Shown here: one piece after another, positions 1 to 7,538 of the stretch
Position numbering within the stretch: the stretch's first letter is position 1
Layout: every line of letters starts with the position of its first letter
Assembly: GCF_000003605.2 (NCBI RefSeq)
Contig: NW_003147793.1
Coordinates: forward strand, 11,879-23,543
Length of the DNA stretch: 11,665 bases
Direction of reading: 5' to 3'
Source: Saccoglossus kowalevskii
Lineage: Eukaryota; Hemichordata; Enteropneusta; Harrimaniidae
The notes under the pieces: model-generated
What the model saw: the letters and a program-made list of their open reading frames with translations, nothing else
Database searches by the model: none
What the model was told of the DNA's origin: nothing
Made by a program: the position numbers and the translations under genes

Positions 1-50
1 GGACACACGGACGGTCGGACGGACAGACTCAGGAACTCACGGACGGTCGG
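1..50. repeat. GGAC-rich minisatellite remnant
   Basis: Short units GGAC, GGACGGTC and CGGACGG are repeated imperfectly with an interruption around 26-38. The composition matches the GGACGCAC array at 413-463, so the same kind of simple repeat sits on both sides of the 140-bp tandem units. The left edge is cut by the window. Confidence 0.65.
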
Positions 51-312
51 GGACATGTATTCTAACATGTATGATCTATGTACTAAATATGAATGAAAAC
101 TGACAAAGCATTTCCAAAATACGACATTTTCAAAAAACAAGATGGCTGCCAGTCGGCCATCTTTGATCCAATTGTGAAATAAATCATCATGGACATGTAT
201 CCTAACATGTATAATCTATGTACCAAGTTTGAATGAAAACTGACAAAGCATGTCCAAAATACAACATTTTCAAAAAACAAGATGGCTGCCAGTCGGCCAT
301 TTTGAATCTAAT
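51..312. repeat. 140-bp tandem repeat, 1.9 copies
   Basis: Copy 1 starts with GGACATGTAT at 51 and copy 2 with the same ten bases at 191, giving a period of 140 bp. The copies agree closely throughout, for example GAATGAAAACTGACAAAGCA and AAGATGGCTGCCAGTCGGCC occur in both, with scattered substitutions. Copy 2 loses similarity after about 312, where unique spacer begins. Because 140 is not a multiple of three, the repeat is not built as a coding repeat. Confidence 0.92.
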
Positions 313-323
313 CACTAAACCAC

Positions 324-364
324 TGCATGTGCATATGTCCCACATAAAGTACTAGGCACATGCA
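324..364. repeat. inverted repeat / hairpin, 9-bp perfect stem
   Basis: TGCATGTGC at 324-332 is the exact reverse complement of GCACATGCA at 356-364. Inside the loop a second small stem is possible: TATGT at 334-338 with ACATA at 342-346 around CCC. It lies between the tandem units and the terminal minisatellite of the element, so it may be a structural part of that element. A functional role is not shown. Confidence 0.55.
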
Positions 365-412
365 AAGAATGAACGATATCGGTCCAAGGGATTCTGAGAT
401 ATGACTGCGGAA

Positions 413-463
413 GGACGCACGGACGCACGGACACACGGACGCACGGACGCACGGACGCACGGA
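413..463. repeat. GGACGCAC minisatellite, 6.4 copies of 8 bp
   Basis: Six consecutive octamers beginning at 413, 421, 429, 437, 445 and 453 read GGACGCAC, except the third, which reads GGACACAC; a partial GGA follows. Near-perfect identity implies recent slippage or active homogenisation. Each unit carries a CpG, so the array is a local CpG cluster in otherwise AT-rich DNA. Confidence 0.93.
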
Positions 464-476
464 GACCAAATTATAA

Positions 477-509
477 GTCCCAGTTTTCGGACTTCGTCCG
501 AACAGGGAC
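477..509. repeat. terminal hairpin of the 1-515 element
   Basis: TTCGGAC (486-492) pairs perfectly with GTCCGAA (496-502) around a TTC loop. An outer stem GTCCC (477-481) with GGGAC (505-509) closes the structure across a small internal loop. A hairpin of this strength directly after the minisatellite is typical of the 3' end of Helitron-like or other non-autonomous elements. That functional reading is inference. Confidence 0.7.
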
Positions 510-520
510 GAACAAGTCAC

Positions 521-810
521 AACAGAAATGTCCCGGGAATATAGTGATGCAAATATACTGGTCAGTAATGTTCAAAATCATGTATAAATCATAGTGAGGC
601 TTTGGTTAACTGCTCACAATCAATTAAAGCGGGAGGGCCGTCTACTGCACACGCGCGGGAATTGAGTACCAAGCGACGATAACTACGCGCGTAAAAAAAG
701 CTAAGGCTCATGGGTAGACACTAGTTTGTAAACAATGACAGGCTATGGCCATCTGACGCATGCGCAGTTGACGACTTCCCCGCTTTATCAGTAGATTGTT
801 CCACAGGACC
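521..810. promoter_or_regulatory. CpG-richer single-copy stretch with NRF1-like site; possible promoter
   Basis: From about 630 to 790 the DNA has more CpG than its surroundings (ACGCGCGGG, ACGCGCG, GACGCATGCGCAG). GCATGCGC at 758-765 matches the core of the NRF1 motif (YGCGCAYGCGCR). An ATG in good start context (GGACCATGG) lies at 811, opening a 98-codon frame to 1104 (97 residues), but that product is not recognisable and its composition looks random. Taken together this could be a promoter or 5' untranslated segment read rightwards. There is no TATA box or transcript evidence, and the claim rests on motif matches alone. Confidence 0.2.
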
Positions 811-1700
811 ATGGCCATGAAAAACAAAATCATAAATCCTTCATTTGACAAGTGTAGCAGATGGCATGGTTTGCTGCAATATTGTTCACTTTGTCATGGG
901 TCAGGGCAGAATAGTACATTTCGGCAGATAAAGTTTGTATCAAAACATGATGGCCCCTATGTAGAATACTGTTTGTTATTCCCAATTATTTTCACTGGGA
1001 GAGCTAGCTTACATAACACTTGTAATTACAAGCTTCATTCTGATTTCATTCAATCATTATATAATAGTGTGACAAATATCAGTCCTGCATTTTTTTTTGC
1101 CTGAGTTCAATTAGATAAATACGTTTTGAGGATATATAGAGTTTGACCAAGGGGCCAGGACGGGCGATGCTATGTGGATAATACGCGTCAATGTTGGGGT
1201 GTTTGATTCGAAAATAAACTGCAAGGATGGAAAAATGTCTGAGATTGCGTTAATTCGAACTTAATAATTATTATCTGTATGATATATGGAGAATATGTAT
1301 TGCGAATATATGTGCGCGGTGTGCATATGCCGAAGACCTTTCAAAACACTATGCAAATCTACTATGCCTGCTCAGACGATGTTTTACGTGACCTTCTCAA
1401 GGCCGTCTATATTTATAAATGACATGTGGAAATGGCTATCGTACCGTAACTGGTATCACTGCTATGGTCTCATGCCACTAATCAATTTAAATGCCTTGCA
1501 AGAGCCAATGAACTTTTTTAAATATTTTTTTTTTCTCGGGTGTTCCCTGTTTGGGGGCATGATCACCTTGGTCAAAGGTTAGACTAACGTGTGGTCTTTT
1601 GTTTACAACTTAGCGGCTGTGTACCTGTGGGGTTATTCTGTGTGTATTTGGATGTTCTAATCTTTTCTAAGGTATATGTTCTAATCTTGGTGTTTTTCCA
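811..1700. other. no gene recognised; unique AT-rich DNA with a short local duplication
   Basis: Two open frames on the plus strand (811-1104 from its ATG, and 1286-1582) cross this stretch. Neither product shows a recognisable domain, a signal peptide pattern or biased codon use, and both run into homopolymer T tracts translated as Phe-rich ends (PAFFFA, FKYFFFLG). The 13-mer ATGTTCTAATCTT occurs twice, at 1652-1664 and 1676-1688, 24 bp apart. Nothing else stands out. Confidence 0.5.
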
Positions 1701-1893
1701 GTGATTTATTTAGGTGCAGTCCAAATGCAGTAGGTGTGTCTTGTTTACCTGAGTTTTGCAAGGCGTTAACCGTAAAATAAAAAAAAGGGAAAAAAAGAAA
1801 ACGAAACCGTGAGACACATCCTGGTAATGACGTGATCATGCCAACGACTGCAGCGATTGGCTGATCGCATGTTCACTCCGCCATGCCTTAGCG

Positions 1894-1903
1894 TTTAATA
1901 TAG
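1894..1903 (+). promoter_or_regulatory. TATA-like box of the putative LTR
   Basis: TTTAATATAG lies 60 bp upstream of an AATAAA signal on the same strand. The following 30-40 bp (GAACGAGAGAACGG) would hold the transcription start if this is an LTR. The motif is common in AT-rich DNA, so support comes only from its spacing to the polyadenylation signal. Confidence 0.3.
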
Positions 1904-1962
1904 TGAGGGGGGGAACGAGAGAACGGTACAGCGAGGGGTTACCTCGGATGACTGTTTGTGTG

Positions 1963-1968
1963 AATAAA
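1963..1968 (+). terminator. AATAAA polyadenylation signal of the putative LTR
   Basis: AATAAA is followed by GCTGGACTGTCTGTAATG, a GT-containing stretch suitable as a downstream element. Its place close to the 3' edge of the LTR candidate fits the R/U5 boundary of retroviral-type LTRs. Confidence 0.35.
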
Positions 1969-2043
1969 GCTGGACTGTCTGTAATGAACTAATGTGTATT
2001 CATTTGGGTCGAATCTGGTACCCCTACGTGTAAGTGACACCAG

Positions 2044-2400
2044 CCAAGCGAGACAAAGCTCCCCGATCCCCAAACACAACGCCTGTGTTCACAACACTAC
2101 GATGAACATTTGTACAACTAGGTCGCCAACCAGTAACACTGAATGCTAACGCAGTGTCATTCCCCATGAAATGAACAACTATCTACTAACAGAGATTTCC
2201 AGCATAGACACGATTTATGTTGGGATCAATTGTACTATTTATCTCATTGAATAGGATCTGACTGAAAACTATTATAAATTATTTCCTATAATTCATAGGC
2301 TTGACCGGCACGATAAAAACGAAATCACAGCATGGAAACTGTTAAAACATAGAGGGCAGCATACAACATAATTCTGCATATTTATGGGAAAAGCTCCTGA
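2044..2400. other. no gene or repeat recognised
   Basis: Stops occur frequently in all frames. No internal repeats longer than about 12 bp or strong hairpins were noticed. If the segment before it is a solo LTR, this is flanking host DNA. Confidence 0.5.
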
Positions 2401-2595
2401 TTACTACCTTATACTAAAATATGTTTGGATAGTTAGAGTGCTAACAAATTTCCACTTCTGGTCCAGTTAGACTTTAAATTACACCACGAATATTCACTTT
2501 TGAGATATAATTTTTGGTATGTGTTGATTCTTTGATATTTTATCTTCGTCGTTCTGTACTTCGTTTAGTAATTCGAACTTCCCAGTTTGCGTAAA
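2401..2595. repeat. dispersed ~195-bp repeat, copy A
   Basis: Begins TTACTACCTTATACTAAAA and ends TTGCGTAAA. It aligns end to end with 4217-4410 in the same orientation; counted by eye, about 25 differences including three single-base gaps, or roughly 87% identity. The sequences immediately outside both copies are unrelated, so the ends are sharp. It has no coding capacity. It could be an LTR-like terminal repeat, a solo short element or part of a local duplication. Confidence 0.92.
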
Positions 2596-2904
2596 GAGGT
2601 TGAGTTTCGCGATTTCGACATCGAAAATGCCTTTGCTTCATTACTTGCTGAGGGACGGCCCCTTAGGTATGTGCTCTGTAACTTGCAGCAAATTGACCTA
2701 AAAACATTAGGTAATCAAACAAAAATTATGTTATACTAAAGTCCAAAAAGTATGTTCAAGGTCTTCATTTTTTTCGTAGCATAAAAACGATTTACTTCCT
2801 TTGCTTATTGTGACACTCTCAAATCAACTGATTTTCATTTCCCTCAAGAGTCAAAATGTTCCCTTAGGACGGGATAAAAATATTCAAACAAGCCAGTAGA
2901 CTGG
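2596..2904. other. single-copy spacer between repeat copy A and the Helitron-like element
   Basis: No gene is recognised. A 24-codon open frame starts at ATG 2627 and contains a donor-like TTAG|GTATGT, but nothing confirms an exon. At the right edge, CCAGT (2893-2897) and ACTGG (2900-2904) form a small palindrome that abuts the inverted repeat at 2905. Confidence 0.5.
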
Positions 2905-2922
2905 TTGGCGATCCACTCCACT
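2905..2922 (+). repeat. left (sub)terminal inverted repeat
   Basis: TTGGCGATCCACTCCACT matches the reverse complement of 4080-4097 at 17 of 18 positions, the only change being A versus G in the middle. A match of this length over 1.2 kb of separation is unlikely by chance. Confidence 0.7.
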
Positions 2923-3267
2923 CAAAAACAAGCAACATGTTTTTGGCTGTTTCGATGGTAGGACATGAACGTGAAACTAATGTCAGGTTATAACTAAATG
3001 GGCCCTGTATACGATGTTCGCATAAACCAATCAGTCTTTAGAAGTCACTGTGTTTAATACTAGGACGTATTCTGCTGTTACATTTAATATTTCCATCCGT
3101 TTTGCGATAGTATTTTCTAGAATGAAAGCAGCATTTACAGTTCAATCAAAGTTCAAAGTTGTGTTGGGGTTACGTTGATACGGTGTAACAATGTCGGCGC
3201 CAGTGGTATCTTAACAGTGCACAACGTAACTAAAATAAAAAGCATGATTATTTGAACACTGCTATTA

Positions 3268-4025
3268 CAAAACTGGTAGGAGGTAATAAATTTGGGGCGA
3301 AAGTATTCAAAAATCAGTTTTTGGCTGTTGCCATGGCAGCAGTGGCCCAATGTTTTTTTCAATTAGTGACGGTACGACCTGCTTGTCAAGTATGGTCAAA
3401 ATCAGCCAAGCCAAGAAAAAAATCTCAGAGCAGTTAAAAGTTGTTGCCGGTGAAAAGTTACCCCAACTTTCAGGTCAATTTTCTCTGTCATGAAAATAGA
3501 CATACAAAAACAAGTAAACTTATGCCCACACTCAAGCTGAGTAAAGTGAGCTATGTCCGTGCTTTTTAATCAGTTTTTTTGCTGTTGCAATAAAAAAGGT
3601 GGCCCATAATTTGTTTTCAGATTTTACAACCTAACTAGAATGAAGGTGTGACTTGCCTGCCAAGTTTGAACCAAATCAGCTCAGCCAAAAAATAACAGAA
3701 GAGTTATAAAGCCATTCCTGGTGAACAGTTACCCCAAGTTTGGGGTCCAATTTCTCGGTTCAAATAGTAACAATTCAAATAGTAACTGTGTGCCCACACT
3801 CAATCTGAGTAGAATGAGCTATGTCTGAGGATTTTTATCTCAAAATTGTATGATGAGATATATTTGGCGCAAAGCCATCTAAAAATCAGTTTTTTGGCTA
3901 TTGCTATGGCAATGGAGGTCCAAAATTTGTTTTCAGATATTTCTCAATAACTATGGTGAATGTGTGACCTACCTACGAAGTTTGGGGGAAATCGGCTAAG
4001 CCAAATAAAATCACAGAAGAATTAA
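3268..4025. repeat. tandem repeat core, about three copies of a 270-316-bp unit
   Basis: Several landmarks recur in the same order. AATCAGTTTTT-GGCTGTTGCCATGG-like blocks have their ATCAG at 3313, 3569 and 3885. ATCAGCCAAGCCAA-like blocks are at 3401, 3675 and 3991. GTTACCCCAA occurs at 3457 and 3728, CCCACACTCAA at 3525 and 3793, and GAGCTATGTC at 3548 and 3816. Spacing is about 270 bp from copy 1 to 2 and 316 bp from copy 2 to 3, because copy 2 lacks roughly 45 bp at its start. Copy 3 stops after the CCAA block. Divergence is substantial, so the array is old. No frame stays open across units. Confidence 0.88.
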
Positions 4026-4079
4026 TGCGTGAAAACACTGGAAATCACACACAGAAAATTTGATTTTCAGGACAATTCT

Positions 4080-4097
4080 AGTGGAGCGGATCGCCAA
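4080..4097 (-). repeat. right (sub)terminal inverted repeat
   Basis: Read on the minus strand this is TTGGCGATCCGCTCCACT, pairing with 2905-2922 with one mismatch. It lies about 55 bp beyond the last tandem unit and 24 bp before a 5-bp-stem hairpin. Confidence 0.7.
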
Positions 4098-4121
4098 TAG
4101 GAGTATGAATCAGCTAGGCCT

Positions 4122-4135
4122 TGACGATAGCGTCA
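4122..4135. repeat. small hairpin right of the inverted repeat
   Basis: TGACG-ATAG-CGTCA has a 5-bp perfect stem and a 4-base loop. Helitron-type elements carry a short hairpin near the 3' end, and its position 24 bp after the right inverted repeat is what draws attention to it. On its own a 5-bp stem is weak. Confidence 0.35.
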
Positions 4136-4216
4136 TCACACAGTATTCCCATTAATGAACGAAATTAACATAACAATCTCATGCTTACAAATAATCCCAT
4201 AATTATCGACAAGTTG

Positions 4217-4410
4217 TTACTACCTTATACTAAAAATATGTTTAGATATTTAGAGTACTAACACATTTCCACTTCCAGTTCGGTTAGACTTAAAATACAC
4301 CACAAATATTCACTTTTATGATATAGTTTTGGTATGTGTTGGTTCTTGGATATTTCAGCTTCATCGTCCTGTACTTCATTTAGTAATTCGAACTTTCCAG
4401 ATTGCGTAAA
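4217..4410. repeat. dispersed ~195-bp repeat, copy B
   Basis: Direct repeat of 2401-2595 with about 87% identity by eye; it starts TTACTACCTTATACTAAAA and ends TTGCGTAAA. Left flank GACAAG and right flank AATGGAAC do not match those of copy A. The pair brackets the candidate Helitron-like element. Confidence 0.92.
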
Positions 4411-5687
4411 AATGGAACTTTATCAGAGTTCTCAATTGAGTTACACATCATTCTAGCAAGGAAAATTATTGATTACTTTTGTGCAGGTTATATAATAAAA
4501 TAATTAATATTTCATTTGTGTTAGCGTCTCTTTAATTTTAATTATTAAAAATGTGCACACAATATCTAATTGGGACAGGAATTGCCAAGTCAAATTATAA
4601 ACCAATATTTTCGTAAACAACACTGACCGTGAAATACGCCCTTGTTCTTTTTTTTATAGAAGAACCTTCCCAAAAAAAAGAAATTCTAAAATTTAAAAAC
4701 ATAAGAGGTAGTCACTAAACCATGTACTTTCACACTCAAGCAAGAGAATAGATATGTTGGTGAACTAGCCTTGCACTGTGAGTGTTTTATTGTTTACAAT
4801 TTGTAAAATACCAGTTTTTTTTCACGAATAAAAAAAAAGAACTGCAGACCTCACTTCTTTATAATTTTAGGTGGGCCAGCCAAGTTTCCACATACAAAAA
4901 TACACATAATATTTCTATTTTTTTTTATTTTATAATATAATATTACCACTGAATTCTTTAAAATAAATTTGCCATTTACAAATTAATGTGTTGGACACTA
5001 TATAATCTTCATATTTTACAATCCATATCCTTATATTTAAATCTGTTTCAAGACAATTGAAAAAAAATATTTTAGAAGCATAACAGTACAACGACTAGAT
5101 TTGGTGTCACAGTTTGCTCCCAATTCATACTGGAAAATTGCCAGCAATAATTAATAAAACTTGTTCAGAAAACCATGTATTCCCAACATCATATTCAATG
5201 ACTAGTTCTCAGGATCTACAACAGTAAATAAATAAACTGAAATCATTTTGATGCCATGTTTTTAGACGACACAGCCATATCGCACAGATATTCAACACCG
5301 CCATATCGAATTTGGATTTGGACCATATCATTTCAAGCTGCAGGGTGTCTAAACAATGACTAAACAAACAATAAACACATCTTCCACCCACCACACAAAT
5401 TTTAGCCCATAATTGAACAATCAAGAAAGCAACAAATATCAGGCTGCATCCTGAAAACAACAAAGTAGCGCATTACAACCAGTCATTACAAACATGAAAT
5501 CCTCCACCCCTCCCAGTATACCCTACAGCATTAATGGTTCCTATATTCATTTGCATTTATGTACAACAAGCGTAGCCAATAGATGCACCTAACCATTAAA
5601 CTTTTGACCAACCACTCATTCTAAATATTGGTGCGTGAGGGCGCTATTTATTAATGAGAGGAATCTTTTAAAAAAATTAAACAGATC
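4411..5687. other. AT-rich unique DNA, no gene recognised
   Basis: Much of 4480-5080 is very AT-rich, with long A and T runs (for example 4649-4657, 4670-4679, 4916-4931). An 84-codon minus-strand frame at 5209-5463 gives a Cys- and hydrophobic-rich product with no recognisable domain and is not supported as a gene. No tandem repeats or long palindromes were noticed. Confidence 0.5.
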
Positions 5688-5736
5688 TAATATTACAAGC
5701 AGTGAATATCTAGTTTTGCTTTAATTAATGAAGGTA
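5688..5736. repeat. 49-bp direct repeat, copy 1
   Basis: TAATATTACAAGCAGTGAAT and the following bases to GAAGGTA recur at 5898-5946 with 46 of 49 identical (differences near the middle). The copies lie 210 bp apart in the same orientation. All three frames contain stops, so this is not a duplicated coding exon. Confidence 0.88.
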
Positions 5737-5897
5737 TACAATTCACTCACCTGAAAACATATTATAGCATGACTTTTAACTTGTTCCTATAGATCTTGTA
5801 GCCTAGGCGCAGTGAAATATTTGTGCGATATATGATTTCTCAGGTAGTTATTCAGCTCTAATTCTTAAATTAAATTAAATTATTAAAATTAATTCAT

Positions 5898-5946
5898 TAA
5901 TATTACAAGCAGTGAATATCTAGTTATTCTTTAACTAATGAAGGTA
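5898..5946. repeat. 49-bp direct repeat, copy 2
   Basis: Second copy of 5688-5736. Here the right end continues as AAG|GTAAGT (GTAAGT at 5944-5949), a perfect splice-donor consensus, while copy 1 reads AAG|GTATAC. The 160 bp between copies ends in an AT-only stretch (5865-5903). Confidence 0.88.
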
Positions 5947-5949
5947 AGT

Positions 5950-7160
5950 TGTCTGACAAGCCCTTGCGGCATTCATCGTGCTTCAAGATAATAATATTGA
6001 TAAAGCATAAATAAACTGCTCGAAAAACTATGCAGCTTTGTTAACTTCACATGCTTAACAACCACTTTGAATAGCAATGCTGATACAATACCCAGTAGTA
6101 ATTGATGAATACAGATAAAAAAACAGCATTACGTACCTGGATTGTTGTAAGAGGTCAGTGACGGGTCGGATACTAATCATAGTTCCCCCTTTATTCAGTT
6201 ACTTTTTCTGTTCAGCAGCTCACTTCCTTTTACTACTCACCCAATTTATTGAAACTTTTCTGTTGAATGTAACGTTTTTTCATCAAGTATTTTTTGTTGT
6301 TGAAAAAAAAACAGCTAGAAAAGTGGAAGTATGTTTGGAGATGTGGACACATGGGTACTGATGCAAATAGCATTCAAAATGGCGATCGGCCTATTGTTTG
6401 GCAAATATCTTGTTTTGAAGTTTTGTATTGCTTGTCACTCGGCTAGTTTCAAATCTAACTAGCTGAGGACCTGAAATTAGTTGTGCAATGTAGTGTCCTG
6501 TGTACATGCAACATTTCAGTTCATTTAAAAGCTTTGTTCAGCTTATGGCAAAAAAGCTTTATACGAGAAAAGTAGACCATTTTTCATCAGTCATATAATT
6601 TGGCCGGCATCTTTGATTTATTGTAAAAAGTGTGTATATGATATGTGCAGCCAAATCTTTTCACGAGAAATACGAGAAACTTGGTGGTCGATATTGTTTT
6701 TAGTATACTTTAGTATACCAGAGATATACTTTATAATGTGCATCCTTGGGGTGTTTGTTATATTCTGGGATGGTGAGTCATAATAACAACCAAGTATTTT
6801 GTTTTTGCATGCGAATACGCACCCTTGTACGGTTGCAAGGTCACGATTTTCACGAGAACACATGACACCTGCAATCAAAACGCAGGTGGGTTTCACCAAA
6901 CTCATCGACCTTCAATGAAAACAGTAAAACTTTACACATTTTGTTCATATGCGTGTTGTTCATTACGTTCCAGTTACATGAACATTGCAGTATTAGTGTG
7001 ACCCGTTGACCTTCTGAACACCATAGTTGATTTACATGATGATTAACAGACTAAACCACACTGACATTTGCTAGATAATGACATGATTTTCAAGTCCTAG
7101 CACACAAAACAAATGACTGAAAACAATTGACAATACATAGCATTTCAAAAATAGCATTAA
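5950..7160. other. no gene recognised; a few short palindromes and a possible repeat fragment
   Basis: GTATAC-TTTA-GTATAC (6703-6718) and CACCTGC/GCAGGTG (6866-6872 with 6882-6888) are perfect small inverted repeats; the latter is two E-boxes in mirror arrangement. ATTCAAAATGGC at 6372-6383 is the reverse complement of 296-307, hinting at a decayed inverted relative of the first element. A 95-codon minus-strand frame (6905-6618) has no recognisable domain. Confidence 0.45.
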
Positions 7161-7290
7161 AATATAGCTGCAAGCAGCATGATGGAATGTTTGCGTTAGA
7201 ATTGCATTTATGCAACACAGTTATGACATTACTCTTCTGTAATATCTAGGATAATGGGTACATGTACTGTGATCATTTTACTATATACGG

Positions 7291-7434
7291 TTGGCAAATT
7301 AACCACAATATATGTTGATTTTATCACAGCATGGTGAACAGATCACATTATATGGCAAACAGGTCACAACTTTGCTAACAGTAGGGAGATGCTGTTATGG
7401 TAAATTGGTGACAGTATATGGTGAACCATGACCA
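7291..7434. repeat. array of a degenerate 17-bp motif (ATGGYRAAYHRKKSACA-like)
   Basis: ATGGTGAACAGATCACA at 7331, ATGGCAAACAGGTCACA at 7352, ATGGTAAATTGGTGACA at 7397 and ATGGTGAACCATGACCA at 7418 are variants of one motif, with a weaker relative at 7291. Starts at 7331, 7352, 7397 and 7418 are spaced 21, 45 and 21 bp, so the motif occurs as a pair repeated at a 66-bp offset. Confidence 0.55.
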
Positions 7435-7538
7435 GTTCACTATATTGGGACCAGTCAATCGTACGGAGGGTGTGGCAATAAGAGTACCATATTTGTACAT
7501 ATTTGAGATATTGAAGACATGTATATTTCAAGAGTTCT

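Larger units (their letters stand above)
1..515 (+). mobile_element. right-hand part of a tandem-cored non-autonomous repeat element
   Basis: The first half kilobase is built from stacked repeat modules: a GGAC-rich minisatellite, two copies of a 140-bp unit, a spacer with a 9-bp-stem hairpin, an array of GGACGCAC and a compact hairpin at 477-509 built on TTCGGAC/GTCCGAA. No protein is encoded; open frames on the minus strand here are simply translated repeat. The order 'tandem core, spacer, minisatellite, terminal hairpin' matches non-autonomous mobile elements common in mollusc genomes, where similar motifs (AAGATGGCTGCC, GGCCAT, ACTTCGTCCG) recur. The left end lies outside the window and no target-site duplication can be seen, so class (Helitron-like versus MITE-like) is unresolved. 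The orientation given simply places the hairpin at the right. The 3' limit at about 515 is an estimate from the end of the hairpin. Confidence 0.5.
1702..2039 (+). mobile_element. putative solo LTR of a retrotransposon
   Basis: Bounds were chosen because the segment starts TGATTT and ends GTGACA, giving TG...CA termini, and is flanked by CCAG at 1698-1701 and CCAG at 2040-2043, a possible 4-bp target duplication. Inside, in order on the plus strand, are a CRE-like TGACGTGA (1828-1835), a TATA-like TTTAATATAG (1894-1903), a GC-richer stretch with a small hairpin (CGAGG/CCTCG, 1932-1946), and AATAAA (1963-1968) about 70 bp before the end. This promoter-then-polyadenylation order is what an LTR U3-R-U5 shows, and 338 bp is a usual size for Gypsy-type LTRs. 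No second LTR, primer-binding site, polypurine tract, gag or pol is visible, so it would be a solo LTR. A 4-bp flank match can arise by chance, so the exact ends are uncertain. Confidence 0.38.
2905..4135 (+). mobile_element. candidate non-autonomous Helitron-like (HINE/Helentron-type) element
   Basis: Three features occur in the order known for Helentron-derived non-autonomous elements (HINEs, including the 'pearl' elements described in bivalves): an 18-bp inverted repeat near each end (2905-2922 and 4080-4097), a core of direct tandem repeats (about 3268-4025), and a small hairpin just past the right inverted repeat (TGACG/CGTCA, 4122-4135). The element encodes no protein; its longest frames, about 60-70 codons, span the repeat core. 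HINEs depend on a Rep/helicase supplied elsewhere. True outer ends are unknown, because Helitrons make no target duplication and no empty site is available. An alternative is a MITE-like DNA transposon with TIRs at 2905 and 4097; absence of an obvious target duplication at those points argues mildly against this. Confidence 0.42.

Noticed and set aside
796-1104. Plus-strand open frame with a good ATG context at 811
   Set aside because: The 97-residue product has no recognisable domain, ends in a translated T-run and is about the length expected by chance across 11.7 kb in six frames.
1286-1582. 98-codon plus-strand open frame with an ATG
   Set aside because: No family resemblance, odd Trp/Cys/Phe-rich composition and a poly-T-derived Phe stretch; no promoter or splice support.
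2007-2043. tRNA-like 3' end (GGTCGAATC then TGACACCA)
   Set aside because: No pairing T-arm, no acceptor or D-arm upstream and no A box; fits better as the end of the LTR candidate.
2627-2701. 24-codon frame from ATG 2627 with a donor-like TTAG|GTATGT
   Set aside because: Too short to judge, no acceptor partner and no homology recognised.
5209-5463. 84-codon minus-strand frame rich in Cys and hydrophobic residues
   Set aside because: AT-rich surroundings, no recognisable motif and no good start context.
5745-6140. Two donor-like sites on the minus strand (CAG|GTGAGT at 5753-5745, CCAG|GTACGT at 6140-6131)
   Set aside because: No matching acceptors or coding segments between them; such sites are expected by chance at this density.
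547-6368. Three perfect octamers ATGCAAAT (547-554, 1351-1358, 6361-6368) suggesting snRNA or POU-regulated promoters
   Set aside because: Only a slight excess over chance in AT-rich DNA, kilobases apart, and no snRNA sequence or proximal element follows any of them.
6618-6905. 95-codon minus-strand open frame
   Set aside because: Not recognisable as any protein, crosses a palindrome and TATAC repeats; most likely chance.
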